A program made the translations under genes and the position numbers. Shown here piece after piece: positions 38,479-51,379 of a stretch of DNA of 64,000 bases; the first letter of the stretch is position 1, and each line of letters starts with the position of its first letter. The DNA is from Chrysomallon squamiferum (Eukaryota > Mollusca > Gastropoda > Neomphalida > Peltospiridae), in contig CM022670.1 of assembly GCA_012295275.1 (NCBI GenBank), positions 7,034,661 through 7,098,660 on the forward strand. Reading direction: 5' to 3'. The notes beneath the pieces are model-generated. The model worked only from the letters and a program-made list of their open reading frames with translations. It did not search any database and had not been told where the DNA came from.

Positions 38479-38826
38479 TCAAAAGTCTTTTTCACATTTT
38501 GTAACTGTCGTCTGTAGAGGCGAGTTCGAGTGAGCATGCGCAGATGTGACAGGAAGTAAAATGTGATGATGGGAATGCCCAGAAGGCCCTGTTTGGATTG
38601 GCGGTGACTGTGATGTTGGTTTTATGTCATAATGATTCTGTGTTTGTTGCATTGACTGGTGATGTGTTGCCATTGACAACATTGGAGCCTGAAGCGCCAT
38701 CTGGTTCATCTGGTGTTGGACAGGGGGAGGTGACTCTGGTTCGATTTTTCCGGAAGTCTGAAAGCCTTCTTCTTTCTTCTTAACTTTCCTTTCTTTTGCA
38801 CGTCGATTTTGAAACCAAATTTTCAC
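38479..38826 (-). CDS. Cdx: Cdx exon 3
   Basis: Starts after TTTTCAG with [14 protein letters not shown] (homeodomain residues 45-58) and continues through a Lys-rich stretch and a Pro/Gln/Met/His-rich tail to the stop. 115 residues, phase 0 start. Confidence 0.95.
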   Translation of the reverse strand: MKIWFQNRRAKERKVKKKEEGFQTSGKIEPESPPPVQHQMNQMALQAPMLSMATHHQSMQQTQNHYDIKPTSQSPPIQTGPSGHSHHHILLPVTSAHAHSNSPLQTTVTKCEKDF

Positions 38827-39056
38827 CTGAAAAGTATACAAAATTTTAAAATTATTTTATAAGTATTAATTACTGTAATATATACATTGGTTCAACTAAA
38901 TATCTGACAAAGATGCAGTAACATACTTGTTAACACTCATCTTTATGCATACCTCAAACAAATTATACAGAGAGAGAAAACCCCCAAATAGATATATCTG
39001 ATAAATATATAGCAACAAAATTAAATGAAAATATATTTGTGTGTGTGTGTTGTATG

Positions 39057-39150
<94 letters not shown>

Positions 39151-39587
39151 AATCTAAATGCATGACAACAAAACGACGTACCTGTCTTTCTGAAAGTTGA
39201 AGTTGATTGGCTAACTCGGCTTTTCTTCTGATGGTGATATAACGACTGTAATGAAACTCTTTTTCCAGTTCCAACCTCTGGTGGTCGGAGTAGACCACGC
39301 GATACTTGTCTTTGGTTCGTGTCTTACCTAGATAGAAAAACAAAAATTATTTTAAAAATGTGTTCAATAGTGAAAGTAAAAAGAAATACAGAATAACGAA
39401 ACGAAAGAGCGTACAATGAAGAAAAAATTAAAATAAATTTAAATATTTAATTTTTCTTTAGAATTACAGTAGTCGTAGTGGAAGAAATAGTAGCAGCAGT
39501 AGTAATAGCAGAGAAGTAGTCGTAGTCGTTGTAGTAATACATATAACAACAATAATATTAATGATAATGATGACTGCGATAGTGACG

Positions 39588-39618
<31 letters not shown>

Positions 39619-41984
39619 CAACAACAACAACAACAACAACAATAGCAACAACTACAATAGTAATAATACTTCTATAACAAACAAATACCAATAAAATATC
39701 AAATATAAATTAAAAAGAAACAAATGATGCGAAGACAGCAAAATCGTACAGGAAAAAGTATTTTAATAAATAAATAAATACGACAGAATGTACTTTAAAA
39801 TTACTTTGTGTAGTTCATTGTGTTGGTACATCTTTGTACCCAGTGTTTGCTGTAACACAAACAGAACCGCTTACTGTTAGTTTACTAAAACACCACAACC
39901 AGCCTGTAGCACAACACTGAGACTTTCTAATTACGTTTTCCTCAGCAGTATTATGTTAAAATAGGTAAGGAGATAAATATATTTCCCGGAGGTCTGAGCG
40001 TCATCCCCAAAGACTGCACCCAAGACATGATGGCGTCTACGTATCCCTGGGGAGAAGGAATTAGTCGAGTGTGTGTGTAACTAATTTTTTTTTTTTTACT
40101 AATTTGGTCATATTCATTACGAAAATTGTACTATTTTTTATTTATTTTTTTTTTAATGCTATACTTCAATGGAATTGTAAAAATGATGCAGATTGTTTTA
40201 ATATAAAATCCATACACATTTGTATGTTCACCTGCACACTAGCATGATAATGAAAACTAAAAAAAAAAAAAAATAAAAAAAAAAAAAAAAAAAAAACATC
40301 AACACTTCTGATATACAGAAAAGAAATTAAATTAATTTACATACAAAATATAAAAATAAATAAATTACAGTAAACTGTAATAAACGTCTAGACAGTTATT
40401 CATTTTATTTATATCCATTGTCGACAATGAAAATTAATTTTATTTTCAGTGTAGAGGAAGTAACTGTTATTGTTTTTCTTAAGAAAAAAAGTTTTAGCTC
40501 AAAGTTAAAGACAATGCTAAATACAAAAATAATAATGAAAGATCCATGTTATTATCAACGATATTCACACAAATCCCAGCAACCAAAAAACACATCAATA
40601 AATGAAGAATCAGTTTATCTCTAAAACCACAGTCAAGTTCTTCAGAAAAATATTTAGAAATTTTCTACAAATATTTAATAATAACTGGATTAACTTTGCC
40701 ATCAAAACCTGTACATACTGAACTATCTCGTTCTAATGTATTCCAAATCGACTGCAGAGAGATCACAAACCTAGTAATTACAAAGTGTATAATTAATCAT
40801 TCTGAAACGTGTTTTCTATCAAAACCACCGAAACATCGTAAACCCTTTTAACCAACGATATCTTATCCACCTTTAATTACAAACTGACTACAAAACCAGG
40901 TACCCACTTTACCACCAAAAAGTCCTTCATCTTCTCGATAATACAAGCTGCAGAATAACCATTTTATAATTAATATTTCTTAAACTATCCTATAATTAAT
41001 AAATGCAAAAAAAACCCATTAAAACAAGCCGACGATTTTTTTTTTGTACCTCGTCTACGGTAAGGTTATAATTATTTATAATTTTGCCGAGATTTGAGAG
41101 AAAGACAAAACAAAAAACGAACGATAATTAAAGGTGGCGGAATGTTTACGACGATACTGCACAAAGCGACGTAACGGGCTCTTTAGAACAGGCGCTGTAA
41201 GTAAAGCACCACGTGTGCACGGAGAAACAATCGGTGGCGAAAGAGAAAACAAAACTCCATCTGAACGGTATCGGTTCTTTTAATCTAGACGTCGCCTTTT
41301 CAAACGGACGGGTAACGCATTGAACTGCTGCCTTTTATTTGTCACCTAACGACAATTCCATGTGTACTTTTCACAACCACGCACAATAGCGCTGGAAGTA
41401 ACAGGCAGCCGAGGACCCGCCCTCGCTCCTCGGTAATCGCTCTTAATGAGATTTGGATGATCCTCGCTCCAGCGGCCCGTGACCACTTATTTAGGCAGCA
41501 GCATCCCCGTGCTCCTTGATCTCTCGTTTCTTTTACTTATCCACACAATGGGTCAGCATAAGGCTGGACGTAGCCGGGCCGTGCGATGACCACTGATGAC
41601 CAATGATTCACAGACGCGGCGAGATCAGATAAAACACGTTTGATCGCCGGGTTACTCAACATTGAGTCAGAAAACGACGTCTGCTGAAGAAAATGGAAGG
41701 GTGTTTTTTTTTTTTTTTTTTTTCTACCACTAACCCTGTGTTTGGTGTCAAAAATAACATCTGCTTTGAATTGTTAGCGTTTTTCTTCCCACACCCCTTG
41801 ATTTGAAGATAATCTTATTCAGCAGATGGATAAGATGGATGGATGGATGGAAGAAATGAATGGAAGGATGGAGTGATGGATATATCGAGATAGATAGATA
41901 GACAGATAGACGGCATTGCACATGAATTGCACAGTGTCAGATTTCTTTATAGGGTCAGGATATTTATAGAGGTACAAAAGTTAA

Positions 41985-42018
<34 letters not shown>

Positions 42019-43775
42019 CTCATATATATATGTTATCCTGTAAAAATACAGTTGATAAAAAAAAAAACACGGAAAGCTAACGATTTGAATGTATTTGTAT
42101 TATTATTTAAGTTGGCAGTGAAGCTGTCTAGCGCACTAATTAATCTTTACTACTACTAAATTAGAATTAAAATAAAAAGAAATAAATAAGAAATAAAATA
42201 AAATAAAATATTTAAATAGATATTAAATATAAATTTAAAAAATAATAGTATGTAAGATAAAATAAATAAGAAATAAAATAAAATAAAATAATTAAATAGA
42301 TATTAAATAAAAATTTAAAAAATAATAGTGTGTAAGATAAAATAAAATAAAATAAAGTTAAATATAATTAAACTAAATTAAATTAAATCAAATTAAATTA
42401 AATAATTAAATATACAGATAATAAATAAAAATTTTAAAAATAATAGTATATAAGATAAAAATAACTAAAAATTAAATAAATAAATATATAAATAAATAAA
42501 TATTAAACAAAAATAGAACTACAAATGCAAAAATAAATAAATAACCGATAAAAAAATTACACAGCAAAATTTCAAAACAAGAGTATCAAAGCAGAACAGA
42601 AATAAATAAAACAAACTCAGCTACATTTAAAACTAAAACGAAAATAAATAACGCTAATTTAAACGACGATAAAAACAAATGAACCGAAATAAATTAATTT
42701 GTCGTTTTCTCTGCACTGAACGAAACGAAAACAGAAATAAACTCTGCTATTACAAGAACCGTGAACATCTTGAATCTGACAACAGAATTTAGTTATTGAA
42801 CGCACTAAATAAAACTGTCAGCGAAAGTTGTAAAACAGTTAAACTGCGGTCAAGCGAAATATCTTGTCAAAGCTTTTTTTTGTTGTTGAATATCATCAGC
42901 GAGATTTTTACTGTTGTTCATCTCATTGGATATGAGAAAATAATTTGCTTTGGTTGTGTTAAGGGTTAGATTGTGTTTAAGTTTGTGTCACTTGATTTTG
43001 TCACGGCTGTCAGGCTATGGTTAGCTAGAAATAACGTTTAGGTCGTTTGCATCATCTGATTCAGCGAGTTTTAGCATAGTGTACAGAAACTGTGATTTTC
43101 TTTTTTTTTTTTTTTTTCTCTCGTGGTGAAAATGAAAACAGGGTAAAACTAAGAGTTCGTAGAGAAAAAGAATAAAAGAAAGATTGTTAGGTAAATTTTT
43201 TAAAAGCGCGAGAAAGGAATGTATTTTGTTTTATTTTATTTTATTTTATTTTGTTTTTATTTTATTTTATTTTGTTTTGTTTATTTTGTTTTGTTTATTT
43301 TGTTTTATTGTGTTATGTTTTGTTTTGTTTTATTTGTTTTGTTTATTTGTTATTTTATTTCTTTTCAATTCATTTTATTTTATTTTGTTTTTATTTCAGA
43401 AATGTTAATTATATTGTTTTTTATATTACTTATTTTATTTATTCCTTCGCTTTTATTCACAGCCTATTTTATTCATTTAGTTAGTTAGTTAGTTATACGC
43501 TTTATTTTTAATTAAATTAAAATTCAGGTTCAATATTAATAAATAATAATTATAAAACATAAACAAACATAAATGAAATAAATAAAATTCAGAAAAGAAT
43601 TATTAAACAAATTAATAAAATAGAACACAGGTAGATTAAACATAACGAAAAGAATAAAAGATAAAACCATTCTTTAACGACTTTAAACATTTTGATGAAT
43701 TTATAAGAGACATATTAATAATTATATATACACTCACACAAACTTACATCTTCTTGATCGTGTAATATTAACAAA

Positions 43776-43809
<34 letters not shown>

Positions 43810-46190
43810 CCAAAACAAAATAAAAAATAAAACATACCACACTAACAGCTAGATATAAACACAAATTAGGATTTAATATCTTCGATATTTTCTTTCTTTA
43901 CTAATAGAAAATATTAAAATTTTAAAAAAAAGAAAATGTCATACGAAATATGTTTAACTAAAATAATAATAAAACAGAACATTTTCAGTTTCACGTTCAG
44001 AAGTCAACGATTATCTAATCTCGGTAACAAAAAATCGCAGATTATCCGTTAATTCACTAATCCCCGAGGAAGAGACTGCGGCGGTTCCTAGACAATTATA
44101 ACACAAATGTCACAGCGCTAGAACAACATTTCAAAGTAATAAACTTTCTGTGCTTACTTACAGTCAGACGTTCAGGTGATCAGTGACTGTGTTAATTTAC
44201 TGAAACTGTTAATTTGTTGAGAGAAACTAAATTGTTTAAAACTATGTGTATGTTAAATACTTTGTTAAAATAATTTAAAAACAAAATATTTTTAGATTTT
44301 TTTTCTTCTGTATCGAATTTATTTTTCAAATGTTTTTTTTTTCTATTTATTTATTTATTTGTTTGTTTGTTTGTTTGTTTATTTATGTTTGACTGTTTTT
44401 ATAGTTTTAATTTTTTATTTCAGCACTACTATTTTTTATTTATATGTTATATCGTTTAATTTTCTCACTGATTTTTATTGTACAAATAATTTTATTAGAC
44501 CATAATAACGATTTATTTTATTTTATTTTATTTTATTAATTTTCTTTTTAAAAGGTAGTTACAAATTAATCAATGTATGTACATAAACAGATTATATACA
44601 CGTATATTTTATATATATATATATATTATATGCTGATACACGTTATAAATGAACATAAATATACAGATAAATAAATATACGCATAATACATTTATATAAA
44701 AAAAACATAAGGATAATATATATACACGCATTCAAACACAAACATCAACATACACATATACTTTCTAACAAAATACAAATTTTGACTGGTAAAATACCGA
44801 TGTACTAAACTAGTACCTATCAAACATACTTTGTTAATTACTTCGTCTGGTTTTTCTGTTTTAATTAAACAGGTAAGTGTATGTTAATTGGACCCCCGTG
44901 TCACATGATACAGGTAGACATGTACGACACGTTTATTAGTGTACAATGTGATCTACTGTCACATAGTGATATACCACCAGATACTTATATATGTAGGTGT
45001 ATTTGTCTTTAAATAGTTTATTTTGTAAAGAACTTTTAGGAGTTTCAGTCTAAAATGGACAGTTATAAAAAATAAAAAAAAAAATTATAATAATAATACT
45101 AATAATTATCTAACTAACTAACAAAATAATTAAATAAACAAACAAACAAATAAAATAAAATAAAATAAAACAAAATAAATTAGATAATATAAAATAAGAT
45201 AAAATAGATAAAATTGAATAAAATAAAATAATAGTTTAAATAATGTCAGTTATAATTTTTAAAATGATGTGGATTATATATAAATTTAATATTTATAAAA
45301 TTTGTATTTAAATAAGTTTAATTTATAATTTGAAATGTAATATTTTTATTTAAATATCTTTTATTATTACGCATATTATTATTATCAGCAACATTATTAT
45401 AATCAGAAAACAATAATGGCATATCAAAATTTATAATTTACAAACATTCAAACTTTCATTCAGTTTTAAAAGTTAAAATCAGTTTTAAAATTGAAACATT
45501 TTTAAATTGTTATAAGTCTATTCGTGAATGTTAAAACTCGACAATTTTGTTTCCCCAGTAATTTATTTTTACTTCAGTAAGCGTAATTCATATTCAGATA
45601 TTCTGTTCAAATTGTTGTTAGTTTTGTTTATATTCTTAACTAACTGTAAGTAAAACGGCACATAATCAGATGAGTATAGATAGGATAATTATTTCTATTT
45701 TCTAAATATAAGAAATTTATTATTCAGTAGATTTATTTGTATCACGAAATTAAATACAGATCTTATAATAAATAATTCATATTTAATTATTATCTTTCTC
45801 AGCATATTTTTCTAATTTATAAATATTTGAAAAACAGCAAAACATGGAAACGATCTTTTTATTTTTTCTTTATTTTTTTTTTTTATTTAAAACAGCGACA
45901 TATAGAGTTATATAATGTAATTTATTACTATTTCAAAGTTTGATATATAGCAGATTATGTTAGGTAGTCAAATGTGTTTGTTTTGTTGTTGTTGGGTTTT
46001 TTTTCCCCTCACTTGAAAGATAATGTTTCAAAACTCAAAATTTGTTTCAGTATTAGATAAAATTTCGTCAAGTATGTCAAATTAAAAATAATAAATATAT
46101 CAATAAATAAAAAAGTAATAACGTGTTTTATATAAAAGCAATAAAGGAATTTTTAATACTTAACAATAACTAATAATATAAAACATAAAA

Positions 46191-46237
<47 letters not shown>

Positions 46238-46799
46238 CAACAACAACAACAACACAAACAGTAACATAAAACAAATATTCACCTGGAAATTAAAATTAAA
46301 ATTAATTAAAATTATAATTACCTGGAACCGGCATGGAAGACGTTGGTTTCATCCATTCGAACGGTGCCCTCAGATTCTTACTGTTTGCCCCGGGGCTGAG
46401 ACTGGCGTTACTGTTGGGGGAGCACGTGTTTACTGCTGGGGAGGTGTCCACCGTGGTCATGTGGGGGGACACGGACTGAGAAATGGGGGCAATGTTCTGC
46501 ATGTACTCCATCCCCGTCCCGTGGCGGTATGCGTAGTTGTACGACCCTTGCTGCATCGACGACGGGGTGCACGTGGGGATAGCATAATTCCACTCCTCTA
46601 TCGCCCCGTGGGTCGGGCGAGGGCCTGTCCCGTACAGCGCTGCCCACGAATTTTGTTGCACACTTTGATCCGCCACCTGGTACTGGGAATATTCCTGGTT
46701 TTGAAACTGATTGTTCTGGTTTGGGTAGCTGAACGGAAAGTTATAAGACGCCGAAGATGGCCGAGTATTGAAAACATTATTTTCGTGACACATCGCCAT
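38479..46799 (-). CDS. Cdx: ParaHox homeobox gene Cdx/caudal (three exons)
   Basis: Cdx is a nuclear homeodomain transcription factor of the ParaHox cluster that specifies posterior and hindgut fates. Exons: 46799-46322, 39327-39182 and 38826-38479 (with stop), GT-AG introns, phases fitting, total 323 residues, within the family range. The N-terminus (start MAMCHENN; a second ATG two codons on) carries the Cdx activation-region motifs SWAALYG (51-57) and EEWNYA (68-73). The hexapeptide PFEWMKP is at 146-152, just before the homeodomain at 165-224 ([20 protein letters not shown] opening, helix 3 [14 protein letters not shown]). Helix 3 is complete, with the W, F, N, R quartet. Intron 2 cuts between homeodomain residues 44 and 45, the classic caudal position. 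The Gln/Met/His-rich tail has no domain. It points toward Gsx, tail to tail. No frame lesion is seen. Confidence 0.96.
38827..39181 (-). other. Cdx intron 2 with a long GA/TC tract
   Basis: 355 bases, donor GTACGTCG and acceptor ATACTTTTCAG on the minus strand. It contains a (GA)n tract of about 90 bases that is (TC)n in the transcript, close to the 5' splice site. Confidence 0.92.
39059..39148. repeat. (GA)n microsatellite inside Cdx intron 2
   Basis: About 45 perfect units, ending 34 bases from the exon 2 donor; a short (GT)n run sits at the far side near 39038-39050. Confidence 0.95.
39182..39327 (-). CDS. Cdx: Cdx exon 2
   Basis: 146 bases from acceptor TCTATCTAG to donor CAG|GTACGT. 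Encodes [19 protein letters not shown] through LQLSERQ, i.e. the N-terminal arm and helices 1 and 2 of the homeodomain up to residue 44. Confidence 0.95.
41100..41680. promoter_or_regulatory. Candidate intronic enhancer of Cdx
   Basis: The only sizeable CpG-rich, non-repetitive block in Cdx intron 1. It has an E-box CACGTG at 41210-41215, T-rich ACTTATTTAGG and TTTTATTTGTC stretches that could bind caudal/Hox-type factors, and no coding signal on either strand. Conservation would decide. Confidence 0.4.
42181..42340. repeat. 80-base AT-rich tandem duplication
   Basis: Copies 42181-42260 and 42261-42340 differ at about three positions. Each ends in TGTAAGATAA; a looser third partial copy ends at about 42458. 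Nearly all A and T. Confidence 0.85.
43216..43400. repeat. (TTTTA/TTTTG)n pentanucleotide block
   Basis: Decayed pentanucleotide array, strongly T-rich, giving spurious Phe/Leu-rich ORFs. Confidence 0.85.
46322..46799 (-). CDS. Cdx: Cdx exon 1
   Basis: 159 codons plus one base. Starts [10 protein letters not shown] and ends SSMPVP followed by donor GTAATT. Carries the hexapeptide PFEWMKP at residues 146-152. GC content is far above the flanks. A plus-strand ORF over the same bases is a shadow. Confidence 0.94.
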
Positions 46800-46880
46800 T
46801 CCGCGTAATAATAAAATAATTACAATAACAAATATATCTGTACTGGCTTCCAGATTAAACAGAAAACTAAACTAAATCAA

Positions 46881-46886
46881 TTTATA
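46881..46886 (-). promoter_or_regulatory. Possible Cdx TATA box
   Basis: On the minus strand GGATATAAATTG lies about 82 bases before the Cdx ATG, which would put the start near 46855. A (TA)n run at 46903-46922 just upstream makes chance matches more likely. Confidence 0.3.
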
Positions 46887-47059
46887 TCCTCGATAAAAAA
46901 AAAATATATATATATATATATAAATTTACAATAAATCCTGGAAAACAGTCATCTGCTAGAGCAACCAGGTCAGTAGTTGTAATTCAAATGAAGTATTCAC
47001 TCACAGAAATTTCAGGAAGTATACTCGCCAGTAAGTATTACAATCAACCTAAAGTCATT

Positions 47060-47200
47060 TACAATACCAGACTCCGCCCACTTTCTTTTTGACTGACGTT
47101 ACAGGCGCGATTTTCATTGGTCGCAAAAGGTGGTAACGGGGCTGGAGCCAATGCCTTCCCGCCAAGTGACGTAACATGCATGACAGGTTGCGATTTTTTT
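47060..47200 (-). promoter_or_regulatory. Cdx proximal promoter region
   Basis: CpG-rich block 260-400 bases before the Cdx ATG. On the minus strand it has a GC box (GTGGGCGGAG, about 47074-47083), a CCAAT box (GACCAATGA, about 47115-47123) and a CRE-like TTACGTCAC near 47167-47175; another CCAAT is on the plus strand near 47148. The elements are seen; start-site use is inferred. Confidence 0.45.
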
Positions 47201-47840
47201 CGTGTATCTTCATCCATGTCGCCATATTGATAGGTTACTGTGTTTTATTTGGTTAAATCGGTGTGTATTGTAAACAAATTAAATCTTGACATTTCAATTA
47301 GCGGACGAGATCAGTTTGTGATTTATTTTTTATTAAATATCTGGAAGGACCATTTGTCATGAAATTAAATAAATAAATGTTAAAAAGTTTATTTGATAAT
47401 CTATATTACAAAATGGTTTTAAATTATTTTTTTTATTATTAATTTTATTTTTCCTTATTTTATTTCATTTTACTTTACTTTACTTTATTTTACTTTTTTT
47501 TTTTACTTTACTTTATTTTATTTTATTTTATTTTATTTTATTTTATTTTATTTTATTTTTGTTCAGTATATTTTATTTATAGTTTATATTTCATTAAGTA
47601 TATAAGTTATTTGTTGAGCATAAATGTTCAGATTAACAAAATGCATATTAAAATAACAAACCAAAATTTATATAAAAATATAAAATTTAATTGTAAAAGT
47701 AAAATGGAAAGACATGGTAAATAAATTAAGTAAAATACATTAAAAGTTAAATGAGGGAAAATAAAAATATAATAAATATATTACATCTTTTAAATGTTTA
47801 ATTTTTTATATATTGTAAACAACTACTACTAATAAATAAT

Positions 47841-47899
<59 letters not shown>

Positions 47900-49130
47900 C
47901 CTACAGATAATTACAGATTCATAATTAGTAAAACATAACTTTACCCATCTACCAAAGCATGCATGCACTGAATATAAATAATTTTACATTTATGAACGTT
48001 TTGTTTTAAATCAAAACAAATCAGTGTATTTATTAAACACATTTTTTTCTCTGTAAAAGCATTTATTCACTAAACTTTATACAGGCAAACATATAAAGCT
48101 ATATTTCATCTTATATAACCGTTAAAACAACAAATATGGTAATAAAAATAGTGTAAACGTTGTTAGATTGTAAATTTATCCAGTAATTCAGTGGTGATTT
48201 TTAGCAGAGCCCAACACTTGACAGATTCCCGGTCACTGCCATGTTGTGTGTATATTTGACGTAACGTCTTCCAGGAAACCGCACAAGTTTGCGTTTCTAG
48301 GCAAGGCCTGATTAACGGACAAATTACTTTGACAGAATGAAACAGAAATACCCGAGATATTTTCTGTTATTCGCTATGATGGTGAGAAACATTAACTATT
48401 TTAACAATATTTCATTATTTTGGCACATCACAAAAAAGAGTGAATTTTTTCCTATGACATGTTTATGGTGAATAATCTTTCTAAACTGTTCTTTTTGGAG
48501 AAATATGTAAAAACATTTCAAAACAACTATTAATTTTAATTTATTTTATACATTTTATTTTTGAATAATCAGTGTATAATATATTTCTTTGCATAATCAT
48601 GGGCCGTATATAGATAATTCATTTTTTTTTATGTCAAATTATTTCACAAAAATTGTCTGAGATGTGTTGTGTTCTCCTGTGTATGAGAAAAATGTATCTG
48701 AAAACAACCAGTGCTGTTTAAAACTAAACCACGCAGGAAAAGTCTGAATTTCATCTTAAAATACTTTATCATTGCTAAACTAAAACAGCATGGCATTTCC
48801 AAACGTGTTGAGATATATTCATTTATATAATTATTATTTAAACATAAAATTTTCTGCTGGGTTTAATAATGATTATTTTGCTGATGTTGATGATGACGTT
48901 TTCTTTATTATTCATATTACTTTTTATTTTCATGGTAGCCATACATCTGTATTTATAATAATTATAATATTTTGAAGCGATTAGTCGCTTTGATATAGTT
49001 ATTTTGTTACAGTGTACAAACAGTTAACACTAGGGTCGTTTTTTGGTTTGTTTTTTTTTTTTTTCCTTTCTTTTATTTATTTCTTTTATTATTTTCCTTT
49101 TACGAAAATAAAAAAAGATCATCAGCCCTG
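47201..49130. other. AT-rich spacer
   Basis: (TTTTA)n at about 47515-47562, (AAT)n at 47841-47898. A small more complex patch at about 48190-48345 (CCCGGTCACTGCC, TTTGACGTAACG) has no coding signal. Confidence 0.4.
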
Positions 49131-49139
49131 AATCATTCT

Positions 49140-49520
49140 CTGTTTCTGCCACTGTCATTTTGTACTGAATCCAGGTCTTCAAAGCGCGCGCTGTCTCTCA
49201 CTTCGTGGTCTAATCCACGGTACAACAGATCAGCAAACATCTCCCTTGTTTTCAAACCTCTCGATCTTTTGATCGCCAACAACAGGCAAACAAAACCTGG
49301 TGCTTCTCGAGTGGTCAGACTGACCGGTCAGTAAATATCGCACAGAATGACCGCTGGTCTTGAAGTGCACAACTCAAATATATCGATAACGTGAAATATT
49401 TGTACGACTCTTGGGAATCTCGTTGAATCGCTGCGCGACATATGGAACGCCGTTTCTGCCATCATTGCGTGCTGCGCCTTTTCGTAATTTACGTCTAGAA
49501 ATGCTGCTGTACATCATCAC
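49140..49520. promoter_or_regulatory. Candidate cis-regulatory island with ACCGGT palindrome
   Basis: CpG-rich block containing the 14-base perfect palindrome ACTGACCGGTCAGT at 49319-49332, similar to a grainyhead-type core. No ORF with a domain. Role inferred. Confidence 0.35.
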
Positions 49521-49700
49521 ACGTAGTAATTAGTTTAATGTAAACGAAATGTCTCAGAAATTAAAGACTGCGGAAGGAAAAAATATTTGCGTGGATTAAG
49601 TTATGTTTACCTTTATTTGTTTCATACTGAATATATGCTACAATGTATTTGATTTTTTTTTTTGTTTTTTTTTTTTTTTACTGTTTCACATAATATAATT

Positions 49701-49828
<128 letters not shown>

Positions 49829-50139
49829 TCTTCTCACTGTCTTTATCTCTATTCCTCCACAAGTCTAACTGTATATTCGTTTCATGTATATGTGTATATG
49901 AGTCCTTACGTGTGTCCATATATTTTATTCAGGACACTGTTGAAAGGGAATCAGTTGTTTATGAACATTATATATCAGTTTAAATGCGAGGTTACAAACA
50001 CTATTACTCAATATTTATTTGATTTTTTGTTTTTGTTTATTTCTAAATCCTGTACCCTCTAACTCTCGAAAAGGTCCATAAAACAATCAGGAGCCAAAAA
50101 AAAAGTCTGTATTTAAAAACACAATCACAACTGTGTGTT

Positions 50140-50350
50140 AACACTTCGTAATGCGGCTTTAACACTTAACGACCTTTCCCATCCCGTCCACATAAATAAC
50201 GTTTTTTTTTCCCGTTCTGCACCAGACAGAGAGCCATAAACTGTCCAGGTCAATGATTAGAGCGTAACTATCCGTGACGACTTTGAAATCGACATCCAGT
50301 AAAATAGACACCTTCTGAAATTTACGAGCTAACAGAGAGAGAATCTTGTA
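50140..50350. other. Small complex island
   Basis: Mixed-composition sequence with no ORF, splice or RNA signal recognised. Function unknown. Confidence 0.2.
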
Positions 50351-50655
50351 CTTTGAGTTTCCTTGTAAAGAACTGGAATAATTTTCCTTGTTGATTTCTA
50401 GTTGTCATTGTCTTTCTAACTAGTAAATTATTTAAGCATTGACTTTAGATTTTAAAATTAATACATTTGGGAAATAAATTTAGATGAGTGAATAAAATAT
50501 TTCGAGTATGTATAATTTTATTGTTTTGTGATAATAAACCATTTTGGTGATGATGATGACAATGATGAAGACTATAGCGCAATAACCACAACGACGATGA
50601 TACTTTTGATAATAATATTTAAAACAACAGCAATACTATTTTTACTAAAATAAAA

Positions 50656-50656
<1 letters not shown>

Positions 50657-50724
<68 letters not shown>
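50657..50724. repeat. (ATT)n microsatellite
   Basis: About 22 perfect units. Confidence 0.95.
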
Positions 50725-51320
50725 TTCCTTTTATCCTTGTCTAGGACATTTCCGATTTCTTCAGTTTATTTTACAATTCAATTAAATATTTCTAAAGGCA
50801 AATTACATTAATTTAACAAAATTTTTTTTTTATTAATAATGTAAAATATTCATTTAGAGATTACTATAACAGCAGTGCACTAACCTGTGAATTTGTGTAC
50901 TGCCTACCTGTACAGGTATATAATTCTTACCTGTCATTTTCAGCTATTAAAAATGTGATATATTGTCATGTGACAGTATTGAATTGTGACATACAGCACC
51001 TGGTAACTTCTTTTCTCTAAATAACAAAATATTTTAGATGAAACGAAAAAGAATGAAAGACAGGTTATTTGTTTAATAGCTTTAAAAGAAATTTAATTAT
51101 GAATAGTTCATTATCATTTTTTTTTATTATTATTATTATTGCTGCTGCTGTTGCTGTTGTTAGTGTTATTGTTAGTATTATTATTATTGTTGTTGTTGTT
51201 GTTGGTGTTGCTGTTGATGCCATTGTGGTGGTTATTATAATTTGTTGTTATCGTTTTGTTTTTTATTTTATTATTATTATGGTGGTTATTATAATAATTT
51301 AACTGTCGTTTAACTTTTAA

Positions 51321-51327
51321 TTAATTG

Positions 51328-51360
<33 letters not shown>

Positions 51361-51378
51361 CTAACTAACTAACTAGTT
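51321..51378. repeat. (AACT)n tetranucleotide array
   Basis: About 12 units; the right end CTAACTAGTTAG is a perfect palindrome that can fold back. Confidence 0.9.
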
Positions 51379-51379
51379 A

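Larger units (their letters stand above)
39328..46321 (-). other. Cdx intron 1 (7.0 kb)
   Basis: Donor CCAG|GTAATT on the minus strand, acceptor TATCTAG. Mostly AT-rich, with AAT/AAC arrays at about 39589-39640, poly(A) at 40258-40296, (AC)n at 41983-42016 and 43774-43808, an 80-base tandem duplication at 42181-42340, a (TTTTA/TTTTG)n block at 43216-43400, AAATA blocks at about 45113-45240 and (ATA)n(CAA)n at about 46200-46252. One GC-rich island lies at 41.1-41.7 kb. Confidence 0.9.

Noticed and set aside
46461-46808. Plus-strand ORF of 115 codons over Cdx exon 1
   Set aside because: Shadow of the minus-strand exon, which has clear Cdx motifs.
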